From Isochrysis galbana (lineage: Eukaryota; Haptophyta; Isochrysidales; Isochrysidaceae): a stretch of 64,000 nucleotides of DNA. The DNA lies in assembly GCA_018136815.1 (NCBI GenBank), contig CM030932.1, positions 2,959,019 through 3,023,018 of the forward strand, in the 5' to 3' direction. A program made the translations under genes and the position numbers. Every line of letters starts with the position of its first letter. The first letter of the stretch is position 1. Shown here piece after piece: positions 10,816-21,314 of this stretch. The notes under the pieces are model-generated. The model was not told the origin of the DNA. It saw only the letters and a program-made list of their open reading frames with translations, and searched no databases.

Positions 10816-10966
10816 CTTCTAATATTCTTACCGCACTCGCGGCGAATGGAACCACTACCTACTACACGTAGTACGTAGCATACTTTCTACACCCCCACTC
10901 CCCCGGCCCTTCTCCCCCCGCCATCAGGCGGCTCCCCCCGTACACTACTAGGGGGATAGGGGTGAA
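10816..10966 (-). mobile_element. 3' fragment of the GC-rich dispersed element
   Basis: About 150 bp nearly identical to 45901-46050, including the terminal aaaccttctaatattcttacc (plus-strand reading). The rest of the element is missing. agtcgcgt occurs on both sides and may be a short target duplication. Confidence 0.65.
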
Positions 10967-11082
10967 GAAGTCGCGTTCTGTCAAAAGAGGGCCAGGTGAT
11001 AGTTTTGTTTTCACTCAGTGCTAGTACAGGCGCAAGGACGCGGCGCGCAGAGCGCGCACCATTCGATTTATCGAGTGAGGTA

Positions 11083-11232
11083 TCACCGTTTTAGCTTGTT
11101 TTCTTTTTCAGGTAGGAGTATGAATGTCTGAACAATTCCTCCAATGACGAGTATTATTATTACAAAGATGAGCACAAAGCTAATCATGATACCCATGGGT
11201 ACAATGCCGAATACCCAATGGTACCACGGCAT
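11083..11232 (-). CDS. Small single-pass membrane protein
   Basis: A 49-residue frame from the ATG at 11232 (MPWYHWVFGIVPMGIMISFV...) to the stop at 11083-11085. Residues 8-40 are a continuous hydrophobic, Ile/Val/Phe-rich membrane segment, and the tail PEKENKLKR is strongly charged, as expected of a single-pass protein. An in-frame extension upstream to 11328 is possible but looks non-coding. The DNA is markedly more AT-rich than neighbouring genes. It lies between the oligo-T end of a LINE (11384) and a fragment of the GC-rich element (10966). Short imperfect direct repeats (gttttgttttca and aaggacgcggcgcg) occur on both sides. No family recognised; it may have arrived with a mobile element. 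Confidence 0.45.
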   Translation of the reverse strand: MPWYHWVFGIVPMGIMISFVLIFVIIILVIGGIVQTFILLPEKENKLKR

Positions 11233-11383
11233 GTCGCGTCTTTCATACAAGAGGTGAGTTTTGTTTTCAGTCAGACAAGGACGCGGCGCGTGCGCATAGC
11301 AACTCCCCCCCCCCCCGGTAACCCCCAATTACGCAGACTGAGTTTTCATCTTCTTCGTCTTTTTCTCACACCCCTCCTCCTCG

Positions 11384-12971
11384 AAAAAAAAACCTTTTAA
11401 AATTCTCGCCTCACTCGTGGCACTGGAACGTTTCCTCGTAGCCACGCCCTTTTCCCTTCCCCACCCTCATTTCCCGCCTTGCGGCAACTCCCCTCGTGCT
11501 CTACTTAGGGGCTCGGGTCTTTTGGGGGGTCCGAGTGGAGCGGGGTGCACCTGTCCTCAGCGGCGTGTTCTCGCCCTTCTCCTGCGCTGCTGAATGACCT
11601 GTTTATCATTTGTTTTCGTTTCAGGGTTCAGGTTTTCCTGCGTGCTGCGGTGTTAGTCGTATGTGACTTTAATTGATCAATCGCATTTCCAGGTGGTCTA
11701 TTAATACCCGGCGACACATCGTGTCATGCGAGCTTTTCGGCAAGACCAAGTGCTTTCGCTACGAGGCAAGCGTTTTCGCTCAGTTGTAGCCTACCTTTTT
11801 CGTCTACGATAAATACGGGGGCGCTGAGTTCTTGTGATTTCTTGAGTTTGGGCTTCCTCCCCTGCGCGGCTTTATTTGTGCGCATAGAGTGGTGTGTTCT
11901 TGGCGGGGCGAGGCCCCTAACCAGGGTGACAAACCTCGTTAGCGTAGATTCTAAGATCGGTATGTAATGATACTCGTGTGACTCGGATTCGACTCTATAG
12001 AAGTCTTTAATTATGTATTTCCACGCTATCACGTACAGCGTTTTAAGGCTTTCTGGCGTGTTTGCACCGGGGTACGCGAACAATCTATCCTTTGTCTTCT
12101 GCCTCCATGACCTTCCGGGGGAGGGGGTGTAGTTATTAAGGGCATCTATGGTCTCGAAGATTGCTTTCGTCGCGGGGCACCACGCTAGGTGGCACGAGTC
12201 TTCTCGGTGTCGGCGACATAGTCTACACATAGTTGTCGGGCTATCTGTGAACCTATTTCTAGTGCCGATCCTTCTGTGTGTGATATGTTTAAAGTGCAGG
12301 TGTTTGTCCGTGTGTTTTAACAATGGCATTGTGTAAAGTCTCGCTACGTGCTTCCATTCTTCGTTGGTAACGTTCAGTCGCTTTTCCCATGCCAGTCTTG
12401 CCGATTGCGAGGCGCTACTTTTGGTCGTCTTCTGCGCGACCTTGGTAATATCTGCGACGGCTATCGCGTCTAGCGCGATCTTTCCTTTTCGTATGGCGTA
12501 TTCATCCGCCAGGGGGTATTCCATATGTCTCGGGCCTTTGTAGCCGCCTTCCCATCTGGCCGGCGGGTGATAGTATGGGATCTCTCCCGCGTCCGCTACA
12601 TTTCCGGTGTCGGCTATCTCCCCCAGGTAGTCGGTGTCGGCGTGTAGCCAGATATTGTTTAGCTTGCTGATGTACTTTTCGTCCTCAGAGACCCTGATTT
12701 CCCTATCCTGTGACTCGGTCCCCGGCTCTTGAGATGGGGTGTTGTCGTCGCGGGACCTTTTTCCCTTGGCGTCTGGGGGTGGGCGCTCTTTTGTTTGCCC
12801 TAACAATTGCGTCGCGTGGTTAACGATTTCGTCCCATGATTCTAGGAACTCCTTTTTGCGTATTGTGCGGCCCTCATGTGCGAAGGTCTCAGGTAGGTGC
12901 TCGAGGTATGCCGAGCATTCATTTTTGCTATACGGTGTCGTAAAGGCGCTGTCCTTGAACACGTTGTGCAC
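11384..12971 (-). mobile_element. 5'-truncated LINE: ORF2 C-terminus and 3' UTR
   Basis: Minus-strand open frame 12971-11724 (415 residues) aligns with the C-terminal third of the LINE ORF2 at 31010-33550. Both have IHNVFKD-like then KEFLESWDEIV-like segments, ADEY, HLHFKHITHRR, a zinc-binding CxxC...HxxxC motif (CRLCRRHREDSCHLAWC) and a WKYIIKDFYR segment. It has no start codon of its own: the frame begins at GTG exactly where the preceding LINE copy ends, so the reverse transcriptase part was lost by 5' truncation. The 3' UTR runs to an oligo-T on the sense strand (A-run 11384-11392 on the plus strand). Confidence 0.8.
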
Positions 12972-14086
12972 TACGTTAGTGCCGCTTGTAGGAGGTCTTC
13001 CGATGTTCCTATGTTGAAATCCTTGTCCACCGTGTACAGCGGGCTTACCATCTTCTTAATATGTTTGTTGCTCGGGGCGCGTAACCCCATATTCTCTCGT
13101 TGTTTTTTTAGCCTCTGAAAGAACCCGACTTTCGCCGTTACTAGCAGGTGGTATCTCGTAAGTGTCGCTCTTAAAATCGACTTAACGGACCTGCCGTCCG
13201 AGTTGCCATACTGGATGTTGTAGAAGTCGGTTAGGATGTACCTCCACGCCAGGATACCTAAGTATCCTGAGGAGGGGTGCGGTCTATCCACCTGATAACA
13301 GAAAAGACGTTGGGCTGTTTCGGATCCCGGCCTAAGGCTAATCCCTAGAAGTCCTTCTATGAATTCAAAGACGGGCTCCGTCGCGATACATGAGGCCAGG
13401 TGAGTGGAACTCTCAGGGGCTATGCCGCAAAAGCGGCATGTTGGATCGTCAGCAAAACGGTTCGCCGTAGCTATCCTTCTATGTAGGACATGTTTGAAAT
13501 GCAAATAAGAGTCTCTAGGCGTTAAAAAGTTGTATTTATACAATTGCGATACTTGTTTCCACTTTCCCGAGAGGACCGGTAGCCTTTTTTCCCATCTTAG
13601 CGTGGATTTTTGTGCTTTTGTTTTCCTCAATGCGAGGAACGCTTTAGTCAAGACCCTGACACTTACATCCTCTAGCGTTTCGTGTAGCATTTTGATGTCT
13701 TCTTTACGTTTATTGGGTTGAGCACTTAGATACACAGAGGAGAAAGATATCGTTTCATGTCCGATTTTTGCCTTTACTACTACCAGCCTCCCCGGGATAA
13801 CTACCGACCAAGATTCTACTACTACGTCGCTTCTGTCTCTTCTAATGGCTACCGCCACTCCGCTTCCCGGGTCGCCCCTAGTTGCGGGAGATTGAAACCA
13901 GTCCCACCCCAGAGACCGGGCCAAATTTCGCACCTTCAAGTGCCATCCATCGGTGTAATGATGCAATTCTTGCGCATACAAGATGTGGACTCCTCCTAAT
14001 CTCGCTTGCGCTAGAGTAGATGCTAATTTATGTTTTGCTCCATTCAAATTGTATGTTGCAATCCTTAGATCATTATTATTCACCAT
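12971..14086 (-). pseudogene. LINE ORF2, internally deleted (endonuclease joined to C-terminal zinc region)
   Basis: A 371-residue frame starting at ATG 14086. Residues 4-138 are the N-terminal half of an APE-type endonuclease (LRIATYNLNGAK, YAQELHH with the catalytic Glu, a GSGVAVAIRR strand, SSVYLSA). The sequence then jumps in frame to the C-terminal region seen in other copies (WEKRL..LSGKWKQVSQLYK, YLHFKHVLHRR, zinc motif CRFCGIAPESSTHLASC, LAWRYILTDFY). The rest of the endonuclease (GDFN/SDH motifs) and the whole reverse transcriptase are missing. The ATG lies 10 nt upstream of the ORF1 stop, in a different frame. It cannot retrotranspose alone. The long open frame suggests a recent deletion or a maintained non-autonomous form. 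Confidence 0.8.
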
Positions 14087-15725
14087 GACGGTACAGGCAA
14101 CTAGCTCCGTTAACGCAGTATCCTGGATAAGCCTTATTAGGTTTAAGATTGCATTTTACCATACAATGTTGCTTGCCCGTTGCGGGGTCCTTTGCCCAAC
14201 ATCCGGGGATGTCGTGGCTGGAAGAGCATTGGACGATTTGCCGCCCTTTCATGCGATTGTTCTTGCATTCGCCCGCCATGAATCGGCGGCACGGTGCCGC
14301 CGCTCCAAGGCCCATAAGGGCCCTGTAGTCCATGGCGTTGCTCACTTCGCGTTGGCGTTTGCGTTGCTCCGCTTTCGCTTTGTCTTGCTCGCACGTGCAT
14401 TGGCGAAAACTAACTTGATTCTTGCGCAGATACGATATAGCCCACGGCTTATCGTATCCTTTACAGCCCCCTGGGGCGCCGTGAATGGCAATGTCGCCTT
14501 CCGGTGTCACGCATTCCACCGAAGAGCGGACCGCGTAGTCCAAATTGAAGTTTTCCCCATCATCGAGGGTCACGTGAAAGGTCCTCGGGAATCGATGGCC
14601 TAGGGCCGTCGTGTCCGTGTATACGTAGAAGTGCCAGATCGGGCGCTTACCCGCCTCGACTTTCGTGATTCCTTCGATCGTAGTTTTGACTCGTTGTTGG
14701 TTGCCCCTAAGGACATGGAAGCCTTCACGCTCCAGTGCGCTAGCCAAGTGTCGAGTCTTGGTTTTGTACGCCTTAACCGGGTCGAAGATGCGGAAAACGA
14801 TGTACGTGGCGACCTCCTTGAGGGAGGACCGGACCGCGCTAGACTTGCGTGGCGCTGAATCGGCTAGCTCGCCATAGGTGACTCCAAATTCGTGCTGGAC
14901 TCCCGAGAGCACCGTTTGAATTTTGTCGCCGTAGGCCGCCTTGAATTGGTTGTGTGCATCGTCGTCGACGTAGAAAATCCAAGGGCCCTTTCGGCCCTTA
15001 TCCATACCGTCTGGCGTGGCATCTAGGCCTTCCAGCCTAGAGAGTAGGAATTTCATGAATGTAGCTACATCCTCACTCTTAATGTCCTTTTTGTCCTCGG
15101 CTAGCTGAGCTAGCTGAATGAAAAAGGGGGTGTCTTCAGGCTCTTCTTCCTCCTCTGGAGGGGGGGAAGCGAATGGGGTAGTGCTGTTTGGGGTCGGCTT
15201 TGGATCCGATTGAGGGTCGGCCCGCTTGCGCGACTGTGGCTGATGCTGTTGGGCTGGTGGTTGCTGGGCTTGCTTGTGTGGTTCCTTCCCCTTGTGTCCA
15301 TGTGCGGCTTGCGCGTATGACTTGGGCGGCTGATGTGGTTGTTGGTTGGAGGGAGCAAAAGCTCCAAGGATTGTTTGTTGTGTCATGTGCCCGCCCCCGA
15401 GGGGTGCACAGGTGGTAGGAGTTGCCTCCATGGGGGTGGCAGCAGAGCTGCCACACCCCATGGGGAGTCCTTGAGTGGGTGGCTGAGCCACGGCACTGGT
15501 GGGCTGAGCCTGGCTCAGAGTCTGCTGGTCTGCAGGGAACAGGGCCCTGCCTGTTCCCTGCTTCTGTGGCTGCCTGGGAGGCGAGGGAGGCGGCGCCATC
15601 TCGACATCGTGGTCGGGCGGTGCGGAGGCCTGCGAGGGCTTCGGCTCCGGCGGCTTGGGGCGGCCCCGTTGGGGCGTCGTGGCGGCGGGGGGCTGGGGAG
15701 TGGGAGCGGTCGGCGCGCGCTCCAT
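14076..15725 (-). CDS. LINE ORF1 protein with CCCH-type zinc-binding motifs
   Basis: A 549-residue intact frame. Residues 1-200 are Pro/Gln/Ala-rich and low complexity (MERAPTAPTPQPP...). Residues 200-460 form a folded region of unknown type (FFIQLAQLAEDKKD..., GPWIFYVDDDAH..., WHFYVYTDT..., TFHVTLDDGENFNLDYAV...). The C-terminus has Cys/His clusters: C-x7-C-x12-C-x3-H (CRRFMAGEC...CSSSH), then C-x5-C-x3-H at the end (YCVNGASCLYRH), as in RNA-binding CCCH fingers. It is followed by ORF2 with a short overlap. The ORF1 remnant at 34030-34530 has an equivalent Cys/His cluster, and 16600-17010 is a second copy of the N-terminus. Role by family: nucleic-acid-binding ORF1 protein of a non-LTR element. 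Confidence 0.8.
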   Translation of the reverse strand: MERAPTAPTPQPPAATTPQRGRPKPPEPKPSQASAPPDHDVEMAPPPSPPRQPQKQGTGRALFPADQQTLSQAQPTSAVAQPPTQGLPMGCGSSAATPMEATPTTCAPLGGGHMTQQTILGAFAPSNQQPHQPPKSYAQAAHGHKGKEPHKQAQQPPAQQHQPQSRKRADPQSDPKPTPNSTTPFASPPPEEEEEPEDTPFFIQLAQLAEDKKDIKSEDVATFMKFLLSRLEGLDATPDGMDKGRKGPWIFYVDDDAHNQFKAAYGDKIQTVLSGVQHEFGVTYGELADSAPRKSSAVRSSLKEVATYIVFRIFDPVKAYKTKTRHLASALEREGFHVLRGNQQRVKTTIEGITKVEAGKRPIWHFYVYTDTTALGHRFPRTFHVTLDDGENFNLDYAVRSSVECVTPEGDIAIHGAPGGCKGYDKPWAISYLRKNQVSFRQCTCEQDKAKAEQRKRQREVSNAMDYRALMGLGAAAPCRRFMAGECKNNRMKGRQIVQCSSSHDIPGCWAKDPATGKQHCMVKCNLKPNKAYPGYCVNGASCLYRHGE

Positions 15726-15752
15726 CGCTAAAACTATAACAATAGTTTTTAT
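15726..15752 (-). promoter_or_regulatory. LINE 5' terminal hairpin before ORF1
   Basis: On the sense (minus) strand the ORF1 ATG is preceded by AAAACTATTGTTATAGTTTT, an 8-bp perfect stem with a TGTT loop, 4 bases from the ATG. The copy at 17016-17036 is identical. The copy at 34531-34554 keeps a CTATC...GATAG stem. Homology between copies stops just beyond it, so it appears to be the 5' end of the element. Confidence 0.5.
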
Positions 15753-15789
15753 GATATGTTATTTGGAAAAGTTGACCCAAATATGTAGT

Positions 15790-16340
15790 TCAATATGTCA
15801 CATATTTTTACAAAGGCCTACTCGGGGGGGAACGCGGGAAGCAGAGAAAAAAAGTTGTTATGCTAGTCTGCATTTAATTTTAAAATACTGCTATATAGAG
15901 ACTTGCGCAATTAGACGTGTAGCAGAGGAGCCCCATCGTCTCAATCATGTGTGTGTGGGTGAAAGTGACTTTCACGGGGGGACCTCTTCGGATGGATCAA
16001 CTCCCCCTAGTATGACTGAAATCTTGTTGTGGGACGCCTAGGTGTTTCGTGACGGGTTTTACAACTGTGGACATTCGGAATACATTCGATCGCTCAAATC
16101 GACTGATGTCCCACAATTGACGGAACGACACCTGGGCAGGGTCCATAGGGACCCACCCAGTCCCGTGCAGCAGCTCCATATAGCGCTGGTGCCCATGCGG
16201 CAACCATCGCGGCTTGTGCGAGGCAGAGCGCCATCGCCGAACGCATCGCCAGTGTAATCTCAAACGGTAAAGATTCTCTATATTTGCACGCACGCACATT
16301 CACGGTAACGCGCGCGACACTTATAGTAACACAGTAGAGC
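15790..16340. repeat. Composite dispersed repeat shared with 52.4 kb and 24.0 kb
   Basis: Positions 15832-15895 match 52386-52443 almost base for base (agcagagaaaaaaagttgtt...). Positions 16064-16135 match 52447-52513 (gtggacattcg, then gatgtcccacaattgacgg). On the minus strand, ATG at 16246 opens a signal-peptide-like frame (MRSAMALCLAQAAMVA) that resembles one at 23979 (MRAAMMALFVAQAAMVA). This is probably a decayed mobile element. The class is not identifiable. Confidence 0.6.
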
Positions 16341-16394
16341 GCGCGCGACAACCACGTGCAGAGAAATGAGAGAACGACGGGAGAAGAGCCCATA

Positions 16395-16535
16395 AGACCC
16401 GCGGGGGGAATTCGGCGGGGGAACCCACCCGCGGGGGGGGAATTCGGCGGGGGGAACCCGCCCGCGGGGGGAATTCGGCGGGGGAACCCGTAAGACCCGG
16501 CGGGGGAACCCGTAAGACCCGCGGGGGAAGCTGTA
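16395..16535. repeat. GC-rich minisatellite
   Basis: Four to five imperfect tandem units built on CCCGCGGGGGGAATTCGG and GCGGGGGAACCCG, unit about 33-36 bp. Confidence 0.75.
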
Positions 16536-16599
16536 GGACTCCCCACGCAAGGAGATTATAACAGTAGAAGCGGATGGATAATGGATGTATCCATAATAG

Positions 16600-17036
16600 A
16601 CTTGGGTGGAGGATTTGGTTGTTGGTTGGAGGGAGCAAAGGCTCCAAGGATTGTTTGTTGTCATGTGCCCGCCCCCGAGGCCCGAGGGGTGCACAGATGG
16701 TAGGAGTTACCGCCATGGGGGTGGCAGCAGAGCTGCCACACCCCATGGGGAGTCCTTGAGTGGGTGGCTGCGCGGCGGCGTTGACGGTCTGAGCCTGGCT
16801 CTGGTTCTGCAGGTCAGCAGGGAACAGGGCCCTGCCTGTTCCCTGCTTCTGTGGCTGCCCGGGAGGCGAGGAGGGCGGCGCCATCTCGACGTCGTGGTCG
16901 GGCGGTGCGGAGGCCTGCGAGCGCTTCGGCTCCGGCGGCTTGGGGCGACCCCGTTGGGGCGTCGTGACGGCGGGGGGCTGGGAAGTGGGAGCGGTCGGCG
17001 CGCGCTCCATCGCTAAAACTATAACAATAGTTTTCT
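16600..17036 (-). mobile_element. LINE 5' fragment (hairpin and ORF1 N-terminus)
   Basis: The minus strand from 17036 repeats the 5' hairpin and the first ~140 codons of ORF1, over 90% alike to 15725 downwards by eye. An indel near 16680 shifts the frame and the similarity ends at about 16600. Because it keeps the 5' end and lacks the 3' end, it is not a normal 5'-truncated insertion but a deletion remnant or segmental duplicate. Confidence 0.75.
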
Positions 17037-17432
17037 ACGAATATTATACATGATACATTAGGTTTTCGTTGACGCTCTACTTAGGGGCTTCCAGTGGCGG
17101 ACGGCGTGAACTGCACCCCGATGGGATAAATCTTATTTTATATGCTAGAGTCGCGTAGCGTTGGTGCATCGTGCATCACGCTATCATACAATAATCGTCG
17201 CTCACGAACGGGGAGGGTGCTCACTTCCCACCACAAGAAAGCCAGTGCGCGGAGATTCTACTTGGGCTGGTGCTCGTTGTGAGCGAAGCTCTTGGGTGGT
17301 GAGTTAAGGCCCATCGTACGTACATACAATACTCCATAACGAGACCCGCCGCTGACCCGTCGCGTCGCCAACGGCTGACAATCCACTTGTAGTCTGCTCA
17401 GTCTGATTTGATACTTCGCATAGGCCGTCCAA
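17037..17432. other. Intergenic, no gene recognised
   Basis: Contains a short match to LINE 3' sequence near 17068-17120 (gctctacttaggggct) and otherwise nothing I can assign. It is the downstream flank of the coiled-coil gene. Confidence 0.4.
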
Positions 17433-20400
17433 CTAATCCTTCACGCGATCGGCTTCATTAGCACTAGCACGGGCACCCTGGCCATATTTCAATCGAAGAA
17501 GCTTCAGCCGTAAAGCATAGTTGTCCCCCCGAAGCCATTCGAGGCCCCCGTGCATTTTGTCAGGCTCTGAAGCGGCGCTGTCTACATCTGCGACCGGAAC
17601 AGCAGCGTCGTATGACGAGGAAGCTGCCCATGAACTTGCCGAAAGCTTGGGGCAAGAAGGAGATCCTGCACTTAGCAATCCGTTTGCGCGCGCTCTTTCA
17701 ATCCCGGATCGTGACGCCGACTGCGTGCTGACACTAACCCACCCATACCTGTCACCGCAACCATCGTTGCCTAGAATGTCGGCGGCTGCGGCGCCACGAC
17801 TATGCGCTGCGCTGAGCGGCGATGCTGAACGCACCATTTGGTGGACAAACTTGTTTGCTTCCAACGTAGACGTTGGTGGTGGGGGTACACATGGAGTTGC
17901 ACATTGCAGAGGACGCTGATTCGTGGCAGGCGTTGCCAACTGATGAGGCTCATCACCATGAGTATGAAGTGTGCCCGTCAAATCTCGAGCATATTGCTCG
18001 TCGTCATGGTCCGGGACATGACGAGATTCTTGCTGCACAACTCTCTCCATTTCGACATGGTGCTCGATCTGTGACGTGGCTGGCGTCGAACCCCCTGGAC
18101 TTGATGTGCGAAGTGCCGCCTCGACAATATGCTGCGCCCCCCAGTGGAGGTGACGATCCATCATTGTGGAAGGGTTGTCGGTTGTGCGCGTCGCCTCGTT
18201 AGGTTGGAGGAGCGCATGACGATCACTTCTGATGCCGATGCCACTCTTTCTTCCTGGTTGAGAATCGCATCCAATAGTAGCCTGGCACGATTCTGACGGC
18301 GACCCCGGGCATGTTCGTGCTGCGAGAGGGCGAAATATCGACCTTGGTTGTGCAGTCGAAGAGAGTGCACCAGCCGAGCCCGTGACAATGCTGCCGACGT
18401 GGTGTTCACTTGTACACTCCAGCGTGTGGCGAAGCGCGCGTGCGGCAGCTGAGCCTGCAGGACTAAGCGATGCTACCACTTCGCTCATTGGTCCGTCGAT
18501 TGACGCTTTGACCATGCCTGGGGCACGATCTCCTCGTGGTGGACAATTTTGCGGGGTAGCACATTGCATCTGCTGGGGTGTAGCCATGCATGATTCCGCT
18601 GCTGGGTGCGAATGAGACAGGCCCACAACTCCTCCATTTGGAGAGGCAGCCGTAGCAACATCGGCCTCAGCGCGCCTGAGCTCCGCGAGAAGCAAGGAGG
18701 CTTGCACTCCTCCAGGCGCGGTCGCCACTGACTCCACCGCCATTCGATGCGCAAGCTGTCGTCGCTCTGCAGACAATTCAGAAGTGAGCCGCAATACTTC
18801 CTTGGCGGCGAAGTGCGCGTCGATCTCAAGTGTATTCACTTCCGCAACGAGAATTCGTTGAACGACGCCTAACTCGACGTGGGCCAACCGCGCTCGCTCG
18901 CCTAAAGCAGCCAGTAGCTCGTTGCGCATCTCCTGCTGCGACGTTTGCCGTTGGAGGGCCTCCACCATCGCATGTCGCACGCGCTCCATCGTGGCAGCGC
19001 CGGCCACAACCTCCTCCGTCTGGCGTTGTTTTGCGCGGAGTATCTCAAGTGTCGCAGCGTGGGCGGAGCGGAGCTGTGCGATGCGCGCTGCGGCGCGTGC
19101 CGCAGCCGCCTCGAGCGAACCGCGCACGTCGAGCGTTATGCGCCGTTGAACGCGCGCTGCTTCGGCTTCACTGCCGTCGTCTCGATGCAGCTCCTCGGCT
19201 ACCAATTGCACCTCAGCCCGCTCCGCAAGAAAGCGCACGCGGCTTGCCTCCGCCTCTGCACGTGCGACCTCGAGCGCTTCACGCGTCGCCCGGAGCTCAG
19301 CTCGTACCTGCATCGCGGCGGAGCGAGCTCCATCCGCCTCTGCACGAGCCGACTCTACCTCTGCCTCCAGCTCGGTCTCCCGCGCCGCCGCGCGCGCCAG
19401 CCGTGCGCGCACGTCGCCCTGCACCACATCGACCGCCTTGACCTCGTTCGAGAGGCGTGCCTCAACATCCGCAGCATAACTCTCGGCAGAGCGCCGCCCG
19501 AGCTCAGCCTCCTCGGCCCGTGCCTCCGCAGCACCCACGCGCCTGGCGATCTCGGCCTGTGCACCTACCAACTGTGCTGAGGCCGACTCTGCCTCAGCGC
19601 GAGCGGCAGCTACTTGTGCGGTGAGCTGCTTGGAGCACTGCACGAGCACCTCGCGGTCCCGCCGCGCCGCCTCGGAAGCCGCTTCTGCCGCCTCGTCTCG
19701 TCGGCACAGCTCCTCGCGCATGCTCTCTAGATCCGCCTCAAGCGCCGACGCACGCCGCGCAGCTTGCTCAGCGGCCGCGGTAGCGCTCTTCAGCTGCCTG
19801 CCCCGATCGCGCGCGCTTGACTCGGCAGCAGCGAGCGCAGTCTGCGCCTCAGCAAGCTGCGCCTCGGTTGTCGACCGCTCGCGCTCCGCGCGGCACTTGC
19901 CCTCGAGGAAATCGCGAGAAGTGCGAGAGAGGACGCGCCGGTCTGCCTTCATGCGAGCGAGCTGTTCTGCATGCGAGGATCGTAATGCTGCAGCCTCAAC
20001 TTCTGCGCGAGCGAGCTGGTCACCGAACATCTTTCGCTCGACCTCGAACGCTGCCGCCTGTAGTTCACACATTTGGGCTGGGGCGCTCTAGGCTTCAAGA
20101 GAGTGTGTGCACCCCTTGGGACGAGATAAGAGCGGGGAGAAAAAGGGTTGAGCTCGCTTGAGCAATGCGACGACTCGCACCTGTTTTCGCGTTTCTTCCC
20201 TGGCCTCCTGTAGCGCGGCCTCCATTGAATGCGCCTCGACCCATAACAGCCGGGCGTGCAGCGCAGCCACCGCTTGGGCTGAAAGAGCGCGACCAGCAAC
20301 CCCGCTAGGATCATCGAGTGCAGCCGCGCGATTGGCCACAGCATCCGCCATTTGCCGCTGCAAGTCAACAACCTGCGCGCGTAGCCGTGCGACATCCGCG

Positions 20401-21285
20401 ACGCTCTCATCCTCACGACTCCGAGCGCGTTCATGACCACGCTCCGTGGTGGTACTAGACCGCCAAGCGTTGTCCACTGGCCGCAGCCCTGTTGCCGCAT
20501 ACGCTTGGTGGACCGAGGCGGTCGCTGCATCGCGCCCTCGACAGACCATATGCGTCGTGGTCGGTACTAGACTAGAAGCTGCACGCGTGTCATGCAACTG
20601 CTCGGTGAGCGTGTCCACAAGCTGTCGGAGCGCAGTGCGCTCAGCGCGCCACGCCGCCGCCGCTCTGCCGTGCGAATTATCACACGACGTGAGCTCCGCT
20701 CGAAGGATTGCCTGCGATGGGACGTGAAGGGCACACGCGCCAACTGATAAGTGAGGCAATGATGTGAAATGCCAAGGCGGCGGCGGCGTGCAGCAGCTTG
20801 GGCCGGCTAATGGCTGGGGATGAACGCACTGTAACCACACGTGAAACAGCGACCTCTCCGTCTATCCGCGTCAGCTCCGTCTCCACAAAAGCTCTGGGGC
20901 GAGCTGACTCGCGATTGTCTGGCGCACTACCCAGAAGGACAGTACTCGGTGTGACGGCAGCACTGGCAAGCTGAACCCGCCCGGCGCCCGTAGCCGGCGT
21001 CGTGTGGCACGGCCTTGCCCGTGTCTCCGCCGGAAGCTCTGCTTGCTCGTCCGGCTGCGTCGGCTTGGGCACGGTGCTCCTCGCCCTGGGTGCGGCATCA
21101 GCACGTCCAGAGGTGAGCGGCAGCGCAGCCGGCTTGCGCACTGCGCGCGCCGAGCGAGACAGAGCCGATGGCTCGCTCTGGGAGAGAGAGAGGCTGGAGG
21201 GGGCCGAGGCGCTCCACGCGCTCAGAGAAGCCTTGGCCGCGCCCAGAGACTGCTGCCAACAGCTAGAGGAGATAAGGCCGCTCAT
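17433..21285 (-). CDS. Large coiled-coil protein
   Basis: Three exons by splice-site and reading-phase fit: 21285-20830, 20711-20181 and 20057-17433, giving 1,203 residues. Introns of 118 and 123 bp start GTGCGT and GTGCGA and end in CAG, both phase 0. Joined sequence runs ...EETRKQ|AAAFEVERKMF..., keeping heptad character across the junction. Residues 1-150 are Ser/Ala-rich. About 170-760 form an Ala/Glu/Arg-rich coiled coil (repeated AEAEAS, RAELEA-type segments). The remaining ~440 are low complexity with a short charged end (LRLKLLRLKYGQGARASANEADRVKD). There is no recognised catalytic domain. Such proteins often scaffold centrosomes, basal bodies, Golgi or chromosomes, but I cannot choose. 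The first donor (GTGCGT) could instead be GTGGTT two codons earlier. Confidence 0.75.
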
Positions 21286-21314
21286 GCCCTCCCGACCAAC
21301 CTTCCTTTGCCCTC

